Assembly (NCBI GenBank): GCA_009617715.1
Contig: VTFK01000087.1
Coordinates: 310,001-374,000, forward strand
Direction of reading: 5' to 3'
DNA length: 64,000 nt
From: Plectrocnemia conspersa
Taxonomy: Eukaryota > Arthropoda > Insecta > Trichoptera > Polycentropodidae
Of the stretch, positions 55,128 through 64,000 are shown piece after piece. Within the stretch, counting starts at the first letter, position 1, and each line of letters starts with the position of its first letter. Both the position numbers and the translations under genes were made by a program. The notes beneath the pieces were generated by a model that ran no database searches, had not been told where the DNA came from, and saw nothing but the letters and a program-made list of their open reading frames with translations.

Positions 55128-58100
55128 TCTTACATATAATTGTTCTAAGCTGCTTCTGGACGCACATAACTTAAAATGCAACATTCTCCGTTCAATTTTC
55201 TACTCTGAAAATCGTATCACTTTGTATGAACGGTGAATAATAATACACGTAAACAAAAGAAATATATTTAATTATAATAATAAATAAAAATTAAATTTGC
55301 TTCGTAGCTTTCCAAGGCACCGGTAATGCGTTCTGTTGTTTCGACCAATGAAAAATAAGCATTCAAATATAAAACAAGATGGCCGACAGTACCATGACAA
55401 CAGTTTTAAATAATTATTATTTATTAATACAATTTTGTTACGCGACAATAATTTTCATTAATTCGTCATTTGTCTGAATATAAATAATCGGATTGCAAAT
55501 TAACTAGGTGTGTTATAACTGTGAAAATTAAATATATACATAATGTGTTTAAGATAAGAAGAATACATTGATTAAATTAGATCAACAATCATGAATCAAT
55601 CGTCGTAATGAAATCTTCAAATTTTGAATTCCTGTCGCCGGGCTCCGAGGCCGAAAAGTGAGTTTTTCCTTTTATATTACATAAACATTATCATTGCTAC
55701 CGATTTAATGCAAATATACGCTAGATTTTAAGAATTGCAAAAAAACAGGTATGTTTTAAGCGTGAACGTGTAATATATCATTAGTATGTATGAGGATTGA
55801 AAGTTAATGTCGACCAAATCGGCGCTGTCGCAGTGGTAACGCTATATAAATCAGCCAACGGACAGCTTATAAATGTATATTTTCTTGGATGTTATCTAAT
55901 AGACGACATTTTACAATGAATATAAATATGTGATTGCATACCTGGAATAATCGATAGCCAAAATATCTAGGAGTGGGTTATTTTTAATTTCGATGTGGCA
56001 AATTATGTATACGTCATGGTTTTTATTCAATTTTTGTTTTGTGCCATCATTCCTCTTTCGGAATAGCCAAATTTAAGCTATTCAGTTACATCAAACTTAT
56101 GTAGTATGTTCTTTATAAAAAGATAATATTTGCTGTCAGTGACTTCAACATAAGAAAATTCACTCTTTTTAGATATATACCAATTCTACGTTGTAGCAAT
56201 ATAGGTCGTCAAATTGTTCCATCATTGCTACTGAAAAAATATTGAAAACAATAAGACCTTTATCAAAAGTAAACATTGAACCCATTATTATTACTAATAT
56301 AATCCATAAATTAAATTTAAACGACAACCGAAAAACAAAATTGATGAAAGTTACTGTAGAGGATTAAACACGTAGATTGGCATCTTTTCATTTTCTTGAA
56401 AATTGTCGCAATATTTCATATATTAATTATTTGCCATACGTAAATGGTATTAGATCTATCATTGCTTCTGAAAATTAACTGTAAACGATACTATATAGTG
56501 GGTAAAATGTAGCTTTTTGTTTTCACTAATACGAGATTTTTCATTATTACTAGCATTGTAATATGTTTAATTAACTTTGGTATGTATACCTTTAATTGGC
56601 CAATCACAGCTGTTTGTTTTTTAATGTTAGATCCTTAAGAGTCAATGGTAATTTTGTTAGAATAACCGTGATATATTATTCATATAACCAAATACTTACT
56701 GGCACACTCATAATTAATAGTTTTGATTATATTGTCTTTAATTCCAAATGCTATATCACTTTAAGTCATCTTCAATTGACACTTTGTAAAAAAAACGCCG
56801 TGATTATAACATATTACACTGTTTATTTAATTGCACAGAAATGGGCGCAGCTTATCAACATATGTATAAAAATCATCAAATTCTAAAATAAATATTTTTA
56901 AAAATATGTTCAGTTTTTACGGGATTTAAAATATAATATAAATTCCATATAAAAAAATATATATACTATAATTTTAGCTAACGTTGGCAATTTAAAGTTA
57001 TAGTTTTTAGAGAATTTTTAAAATTTCGCTTGAAAAAATATTTTCAACAAAAAGAGGAAAAGTTTCTAAATAAGGACTATTCATTACCAACCAACTACTA
57101 AACACATTGTGTAGAAAAAATCCCTTTTACTGACGCCTTTGAAAGGAAATTATACAAAATTGTATAACACTAATTTAAATATTTTTTAATTTATAAATTT
57201 TCAGAATAAAATTTCAAGATTTATGCAAAATATTTTTTTCAACCTTAAAAATATTTTTTATTTTATTATGGATTTTAAATATTCTTAATTTATTATAGAT
57301 TTTAAATATGTTTAGTTTATTATGAATTTTAAATTAAGTGAAAACTTTTTGCACTTATTATTTATTAAAATATATAATGCTGCACAGAAAAACATTTATT
57401 TAAAAAATATATAAATCAAAATATATTTTAATAAAAATAGACAAAGGTCTGAAAATTATTAATATTTTTAAAGCGCACTTTTGGTCTAAAGTAACAGATT
57501 AGGTGTTAGATATTTTTAGTTTATTGTTTCTTTATAATTGGTAAATGTAATTGAAAATTGGCTTTTATATTTAAACATATAAACAAGTTTTTTAATTATA
57601 AATAACTTATGGTGTAACTAAAAAATGTTCTTTTTACTAAAATTTAAATTTATATGATAAAATTGTGTTATTAGCAGCGTTAAAACGCGCCCTCAAACAC
57701 AAACTTATTTTAGAAATAATAATAATAACGAATACGGAAATAACGAAATTCCCAGTGTAACGAATCTTCAATTTGTCCCCGATAAACTTTCATACAAAAT
57801 GTTTTCATTGTAACGAAGACTGATCTCACTATTACGAAATATTTTGATCCGAATTTAAGAATGACGTTGACACAATATTTCTCCAAATTCAGTTCGTCCT
57901 TGACTTGGTGTCAGATGTGTTGACTTGGTGTCTTCGCTGATCTTCAAACTTTTTATATAAGACATTATATTCAAAAATTTTATTGTGTTTCATACAGTAT
58001 CTTTAAAAATGGACAAAAATGATCTGTCAACTTTATAAGAAGTTGTTTTGATGCTGTAGTAATATGGTAATTAAAAATAAAATAAAAAATATCATCTTCC

Positions 58101-58527
58101 TTACATTCAATATAACGATTTTTCAGTATACCGAAATATATTTATTGGTTCCGTGAGCTTCACTATATTGAGATTTCACTGAACAATGCTTAATTTATTA
58201 TTATCTAGCTAAGTTTTAAACCTATTCATAAATAATATACAGTATTTAGATTTATCATTAAATATCTAAATTTTAAATCTAACGTTAAATATTAAAAAAT
58301 GTTTTCTTCTGGAAATATTTAGTCAAGTTTATTACCTATTTTCAAATTAATTGAAAATGTTAAGTAGTTTTTTATAGATTCAACCATTTTGACTATCATT
58401 GAAGTCTTAAATATTAATCTATTATTTGCACCATTCAATTTTAAAATAAATTTAAAAAAATCAGAACGAAGCAAAAATAATATTTAAAACCCAAAAAGTT
58501 GAGGGTCCGGTAATCGCACACTCGCTA
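55128..58527 (+). mobile_element. Helitron-like repeat, copy 2
   Basis: Collinear with 28032-31945. It starts A then TCTTACATATAATTGTTC and ends near TTGAGGGTCCGGTAATCGCA, CACTCGCTAAC. The terminal hairpin and CTAG end of copy 1 are missing. Relative to copy 1 it lacks both tandem duplications and the 21-bp hairpin. It has an extra segment of about 110 bp at about 56420-56530 and about 32 bp at about 55828-55860. The mini-exon (ATG at about 55608, AA/GTGAGT at about 55657), the minus-strand coding-like segment (56010-56230) and the pogo-like segment (57725-58190) are present, all broken or noncoding now. Confidence 0.85.
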
Positions 58528-58529
58528 AC

Positions 58530-60715
58530 TTTGTTTGTTGTTTTTTTTTTATTAAATAGCTATTTTTTATATAGTGAAAAACGGTTCGAAATTAAAACAA
58601 GACGTTTTTGGTAAATAGTGTTCAAAAGAGAATTTTTATAAATATAGCGTGTTTTGATTAAAAAAATATTGCCACTTTATATAATATAAAGCAACATAAT
58701 ATTAAGAATTTCTTGAAAATAACCGCATAACAACTGAGGCTTAAAACTTTGAAGGTCAAATACGATTAAGTAGTCGATATAGAGGATCCAGATCATTGTT
58801 AATCTAGCAAGAATGGTGTTTTTATTGTGTTTTTCTTACAAAGTACTATATTGTTAGAATGATGTATTTTAAAACTAGTTGTTTATTTGTGAAATACATT
58901 TAAAAAAACAATTTATGAAAACATTTGGCGTTGCAATTACTTCACTGAAAATGTTATAAATCGCTTCCAGCCATTTGTGTCCTCTCCCTCGTTTGACACG
59001 AGTAAAACTATTGACACAAAGGATTTATTTTGAGCAAGAGATGCTTATCCGTAATAACTGCGGATCGGTCGTTTCGCGTGTGCGATATCGTGTGGCATGT
59101 GTGTATGTGCGTATGCATGTGTGTATCGACGCAGGTCTTGTTTGCGTGCTCGAATATACCAGGGGTAGTCAAGCATAACAAATCTCAAATAGAAAAAGCA
59201 GCTATTCTTAAAATAATTGATAACAACTTTGAAAAACATTAAACATTATTTGACAAACATTAGCCCAATGCGTTACGACAGGATAAAAAAATTAACAACT
59301 ACTAAGAATGTAGCGAAATATTAAAATCAAGTCTGTGAATTAGTTACATTTATTTAATTAATTTATTAAATATTATTAGAGTTTACAAATAGATATTTAT
59401 TTGCGAAATTAGTAAAATCTATGAAAACTTTATCAGTGAGGAATTTAAATTCCCACATTTTTTAATGCGTCGGGATGTTTCTTATATTGCACTATATCAA
59501 AGGCTTTATCAAAATATATGAAACGTGAATATAAAAAAAAATAAATGTAAAATTCTGTATTTAAAAAAAATGTGTTTATGCATAATCTGATTTAAAAAAA
59601 TCACTGATTATGCTATCTTATTTGTTTTTGATGTGGGTTAATTTAAAAAATATTTATACTTATTGTGAATATATGGTTTTCTTTTTATGAGTTTTAACTT
59701 ATAAGACTGTGTGTCAAAGTGTTCATATCACAAAATATATATTTAGTATTTTTATTAATGGTTGAGTACCCCGCACAAACAATTCGCTGGGCGATATGTT
59801 TACTTACCAATGCTAATAGATTATTCATAGGAAACGCATATATATTATATTTATTATTTTCATACACACACACAATGCATACAAGTATATATATTCATAC
59901 ATAAGTAAGTGTAGTAATGTAATAAGTACTGCAATGCAATATACATATGTAATTTTTCACACACGCTCTACATAAATATAATATTATACATTTTAATAGC
60001 AAACTTCATTTTACGTAGAAATAAATAATATTTTTTAATAGTATTTTAATATCAATCTATTGTTAAAGTGGCAAATTTTATTTACATACTTTTCTTTGAA
60101 ATGTAAATATTATTTATTATCAAATACACGTGATTATTAATATTATTGAAAATATATGTTTTTTTAGTAGAATATTTATTTTTTCATATTTAAAGTAAAC
60201 TTTGAACTTTGGTAAACAATTTAAACAGTGTTAGTGTTTTATGTAAATAGTTTTTAATACATCTGCCTGTGTTGTTAATGCTTCATTTTTATTTTTATAC
60301 TGAATGTTTTTGATAAAATATATTCACTGCAGTCTTAAATTTTTGTATCTTTTTAGGAAAAAATAATAAAATATTAGTAGCAAACAAGCACCCATTAGAA
60401 TCGACATTATCGCACGCGTGTCTTTCCCGTATTTGGCAGAAAACATTTATATATTTTCAAACGGCGGTATAAGTCCTTTAATAAATCCATATCTGGGCTA
60501 TAAAATTATTTTATCAATAAATGGAAAGTGAATTGCCCAATAAATCATTGGGGGGAGAGCCGAGAGAGTCTATTGTACGGCGAGGGGAGAAGAACATTTG
60601 GCTTACTACCTAATCGTTAGTTCTACATACTTACACGCTACCCAATAAACTGTTTGCTACTACCATTCGTAGTATCAGTATTTCGAGATTTAAATATTTT
60701 TATATTTAAATGTCG
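58530..60715. other. AT-rich spacer with GT microsatellite
   Basis: No gene recognised. A GT/AT-alternating simple repeat (TGTGTATGTGCGTATGCATG) lies at about 59098-59128 in a GC-richer patch (58970-59170), and ACACAC runs at about 59863-59880. The open frames here are low-complexity or chance. Confidence 0.45.
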
Positions 60716-60716
60716 A

Positions 60717-60795
60717 AAGTTATAAGTCAGTGACTTATACATGAAAAACATGGGTTCAAATCTTAGTGTCTGGGAGATTTGATTGATTTTTTTTA
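60717..60795 (+). mobile_element. Possible tRNA-like SINE scrap
   Basis: ATGGGTTCAAATCTTAGTG (about 60750-60768) contains a B-box-like GGTTCAAATC and is followed by a T-rich tail. Upstream is a perfect palindrome, TATAAGTCA-G-TGACTTATA (60721-60739). The A box is weak. Low-confidence call. Confidence 0.3.
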
Positions 60796-60799
60796 TTTA

Positions 60800-61460
60800 A
60801 CGAAAAATTTGATGATAAATAATTAATATAAATCAAGTCGCATATATTTAAAAAAAATTAAATAAGCTGTACTGATTTACAGATATTGATTTCAGTCTGG
60901 TGTCCCACTACTTACTTAGTAGTTGTTGATTGTTCTAACATCTGTTATTTTGCAAACGAATCTTTATAATAAATATCTTTTATAAATACTTAAAATATTG
61001 TTAGTGATAAAAAATAAATATATTATAATTTTAAAAATATAAAATAAAAATTCGGGATCATTTTTAAGAACTACATATTATTTAATCATAAGTTATGTAC
61101 ATTCACTTCATTTTGTATAGCACATAAAAGCACTCATAGCAATTTATGTATTTACTTCAATATTTATCCGTTAGATTAAAAACAGCTAGGAATAATATAA
61201 TCTAAGGTTATAAATAATATCAATTACAATTACTAATTTCAATCAATCAGGCATGATAATAATTTTGTTTGATTTGAACTCTAGTCACACATTACTAATT
61301 AAATATATTAAAATAAACATTGGTAGTATAACATATCATATCAATATTTAAACAATCATGAATAAGCATTATGATTGAATTTTTTAAAGTGCTTTGAGAT
61401 AGTGCATCTTTTTATCAAAATATTTATGTACCTTTAAAATATTTTTATGTGTTAAATAAT
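60800..61460. other. AT-rich spacer, no gene
   Basis: No recognised features. Confidence 0.5.
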
Positions 61461-61462
61461 CC

Positions 61463-61730
61463 TTAAATAAAAGTCGTTCTTTTTTTGGTATTTAGTTCTA
61501 TTTCTGCAGCCAGGACATTATCATATATCTTTGCTGGTCTCCCACATCCAGTACTTTTATTGATGTCATAATTTCCTATATGATATCTTAGATGAATTTT
61601 TAATGATGAATATTTAATGAATTTCACTTGGACAAATTTGGCCATCGTAAATTTTAATGCCTATTTTTTTCATATATCCTAATGTGGATCTTAAATGTAT
61701 GCCAGCACATATATAACAAAATACATACTC
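61463..61730 (-). pseudogene. Degenerate C2H2 zinc-finger fragment
   Basis: The minus strand reads EYVFCYICAGIHLRSTLGYM, then DGQICPSEIH and a stop. In another frame it continues with KYSSLKIHLRYHIGN and CGRPAKIYDN, to a stop at 61463. CYIC..........L..(H)M and F.KYSSLKIHLRYH.G are the pattern of tandem C2H2 fingers (F-x5-L-x2-H-x3-H, linker-like HIGN for HTGE), with cysteines displaced by a frameshift. GRPAK resembles an AT-hook. It may be a relic of a host zinc-finger gene or of a transposon protein, or a real exon misread because of an intron. Stops favour a pseudogene. Confidence 0.4.
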
Positions 61731-61734
61731 TGGT

Positions 61735-62560
61735 ATGAATAGATAAGGCATGACTGACTGGCATTTATTACGGGATTACCTAATATTTATTAAGTTAACT
61801 AATTTGTTTTAAATGCATAAAACATAGTCAATGCACGTGTGTTTTATTGGTTTTTGTCAAATTTACGACTGTGGTTAATGTCGTAGCCGGTCAGCGGAAA
61901 GTCGTTCATACGAAAAACAGATGTCAGTCACGGAGAGTCGTCCACGGGTTAATTGGATGACGGATAAATAGGTTAAAAGTCCCTTTCCGGACATAGATTA
62001 GATAATCTAACAATACACTACAACGATCCTAATTTATATAATTGAAGCTTTCACCATTGGCTAACCACTTTTTCCCCATTTAAAGTTTGATAGAGTGATG
62101 CGGGACGTATGTGGCTTATGAGAGCAATTTTGTAAATGAGTCTATATATCATCGAATGTGTTATTAATATACTTACGTTAATTAAATTAAATCATAAAAA
62201 ATGTATTAAATTAATTTTGTTAAAACCAATTTCGGATTCAGTTTATAAGTTATAATACATTCACTATTATTAAGACATTTTTTATGTTTCATATGAAGGT
62301 TTTTTTTAGCCCCACTAATAATTTTAAGGATATTAGGTATTATCCACCGTTTTGCAATCAAAATTCATCTTAAGAACCATTTCATTTTTTAATGACATTT
62401 AGAACATACTTTACTACTTAAAAATATATTATATAAATATAAAAATAACAGTAATATTTTATTCATTTCTTGTTGAGAAGTAATAATACATAAATATATG
62501 TATATACATGTATGCGTTACATGTATGTTTATTTAGTACTGCACACAAAGAGCTCTGCTT
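61735..62560. other. AT-rich spacer, no gene
   Basis: A patch at about 61880-61985 with GGTCAGCGGAAAGTCG and AGAGTCGTCCACGGG words loosely resembles the word arrays at 2760 and 9880. Otherwise featureless. Confidence 0.4.
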
Positions 62561-62569
62561 TGACACTGT

Positions 62570-62830
62570 TACATTAAGATGATTGATGCTCTCGGCTGGA
62601 CAGCTTTTATATATTATATCATATATGTATATAGTATATATACTATATTGTATAGGTACATAAAGCTGTGAGTAATATTTGCCGACGGATTATGAAGATT
62701 CCGCAAACCGTGTCGTATTTGCTTTGCGCAGATCTGTTCTTTCGCGGTATACACAAATGCGACACGAGGGGCGGTTGTAATCCATGGGAACTGCAAACAA
62801 ATCAAAATTACACTTTGCACTGACTGCTAA
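62570..62830. promoter_or_regulatory. GC-richer patch Q
   Basis: Starts with a TA-rich palindromic stretch (62612-62655), then mixed sequence with ATTTGCCGACGG, TTTGCTTTGCGCAGATC and ACACGAGGGGCGG. No domain in the overlapping minus frame 62614-62820. A candidate noncoding island. Confidence 0.22.
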
Positions 62831-63526
62831 TGATAATAATATCGAAGTGCAATAGCATTCATGGTTATATGTGCAATCTAAGCAGTAGAAATGTGAATTA
62901 AATATTTATTTACTATTTTTTACCATTTTTGGTTCAATTAAAATTTTGTATGTGAATACTATTAATAGTATACAATAGCTTAAAAAATCATTTAAAAAGA
63001 GATTAAGACGTTAAATTAAAAGGGGACAAAAAAATTCTTTAGAAAAATTCTGGTTTGGAGCTTATTAATGCATATTTATAGTATTTTTTTGTAGCGCTAC
63101 TAACTTCGCCTAGAAAATATTGTATTGTATTTAATTTTATTCATAAAATTATTACAATTTTTTTTTATTACTTAGCTATATATAATATATAATAGTTTTC
63201 TTGATTTTATATAAAAATGGCAGCAAGAATGACATGTGAAATTGTCGTGTCGCTACTGTTTACTATTTGAGAGGAGTTATTGTGACAGACAAACAGAATG
63301 AAATGTTTAGTTTTTGTTTTATATTATAGATATATTTTTTGGTAACGAATTTATTGTTGACGGCACAAATAACAAAGTAATATGTTTTGATTTTTATTAA
63401 ACTTATGTGTGAAATATTAGTATGACAATCGCCTGACTAACAAGTGCCTGACAATTTTTTTCTATTAACCCATGACAAACGTCTAATAAATAAATGATAA
63501 TCTTACAAATAAATACATATTAAAAA

Positions 63527-63748
63527 TTGAATTTTTCAAATATATACCACCTTACTGTTTACAAATGTTTAATTGCTTCTTTTCAACGTGAGCTATATGC
63601 TTTGTCAAGTCAAAACCGTACGCCCTACATGTGTAAATATTGTAATAAAACATTTGATCAAACCATGAAAAGGGTTAATCGCTTTATAAACCGTTTGCGT
63701 TTTAACCGAGAGCTAAATAAGCCGACCCTCGACAACTTTCGGATCTGA
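63527..63748 (+). pseudogene. C2H2-like fragment lacking its histidines
   Basis: In a 73-codon frame, PYMCKYCNKTFD (about residues 33-44) is a textbook start of a C2H2 finger. At the positions expected for the two zinc-binding His residues the frame has Arg codons CGC and CGT (in NRFINRL), each one transition away from CAC and CAT. No second finger follows. Either a decayed finger or chance resemblance. No intron signals could be judged. Confidence 0.3.
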
Positions 63749-63749
63749 A

Positions 63750-64000
63750 ATAACATCTTGAGTTTTATCTTGACGTCGCAAATTGCACACGGTTAACGGT
63801 CGCCATTATGCGTTTGACCGCTGTCAACCGTTGAGTCATGTCATACCACTCTCTGTCAACAATGAGCGACCACGCTTATTATTATAATAATATAAATGTA
63901 AATATAACACTTGAGCATTTTACTGCTTTGATGCGTCTTTAAAGTGACCAGTGAAGGCTCATAAAAAATGAATGCAAAATATTTTATGAAAAATTATAAT
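63750..64000. other. Window end, no gene
   Basis: A short GC-richer patch (63760-63880) with TGACCGCTGTCAACCG, then AT-rich sequence. Nothing recognised. Confidence 0.4.

Noticed and set aside
1..64000. CRISPR arrays, operons, phage or prokaryotic genes
   Set aside because: No regularly spaced repeats with unique spacers, no clustered long open frames, and composition and elements are those of an animal genome.

Overview
The window reads as AT-rich, gene-poor eukaryotic DNA, most likely from an insect or another arthropod: an intergenic desert or a very large intron. The arguments are the low GC content, the near absence of long open frames, abundant decayed non-LTR retrotransposons, mariner, Tigger/pogo, hAT and Harbinger transposase relics, a Helitron-like element, and short MITEs. 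There are no operons, ribosome binding sites, CRISPR arrays or prokaryotic genes. I could not recognise any host protein-coding gene with confidence, and I cannot name the species.

Layout. 1-5150: unique AT-rich DNA with two GC-richer islands (about 733-1130 and 1260-1530). 5155-6640: a decayed LINE (family A, minus strand). 7190-8110: two GC-richer islands, one holding a 96-nt imperfect stem-loop. 10140-11495: a 5'-truncated LINE (family B) with an uninterrupted 391-codon frame and a TAAA-type tail. 12100-14800: an unique island, dispersed repeats and a hAT-like terminus. 16861-19193: a 2.3-kb element with terminal inverted repeats of about 330 bp, enclosing a broken gene of a metazoan protein family that I know only as uncharacterised. 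20860-24000: an unique island, then Tigger and hAT (ZBED5-like) relics. 26200-26760: a MITE and a tRNA-derived SINE. 27499-32125: a composite in which a hAT element with a perfect 8-bp target duplication contains a roughly 4-kb Helitron-like repeat, which itself contains a pogo-like segment. 32205-32500: a mariner relic. 33583-35230: the best copy of LINE family A. 37260-41215: hAT, mariner and an 875-bp inverted-repeat element. 44490-46950: a pile-up of Tigger, LINE, mariner and hAT fragments. 46960-48290: a GC-rich island and a hAT MITE full of CGACTC repeats, also with a perfect 8-bp target duplication. 48570-51210: fold-back MITEs, LINE family A and a Harbinger fragment. 51580-54470: three GC-richer islands. 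54753-58527: a LINE family A tail abutting a second copy of the Helitron-like repeat. 58600-64000: mostly unique AT-rich DNA with two degenerate zinc-finger-like fragments.

The genes do not form a pathway. Two layers overlie each other: successive generations of transposable elements, many nested, and a set of GC-richer single-copy islands that look like candidate regulatory sequence. Three of those islands share similar words (TTTTACAAC, ACCGTGTTT, TTGTAAAG). A third pattern is a series of perfect short-loop hairpins. In at least two cases comparison or coding context suggests they were made by template switching during replication. The most interesting item is the 16861-19193 element, because it ties an uncharacterised, widespread protein family to a DNA-transposon-like structure.
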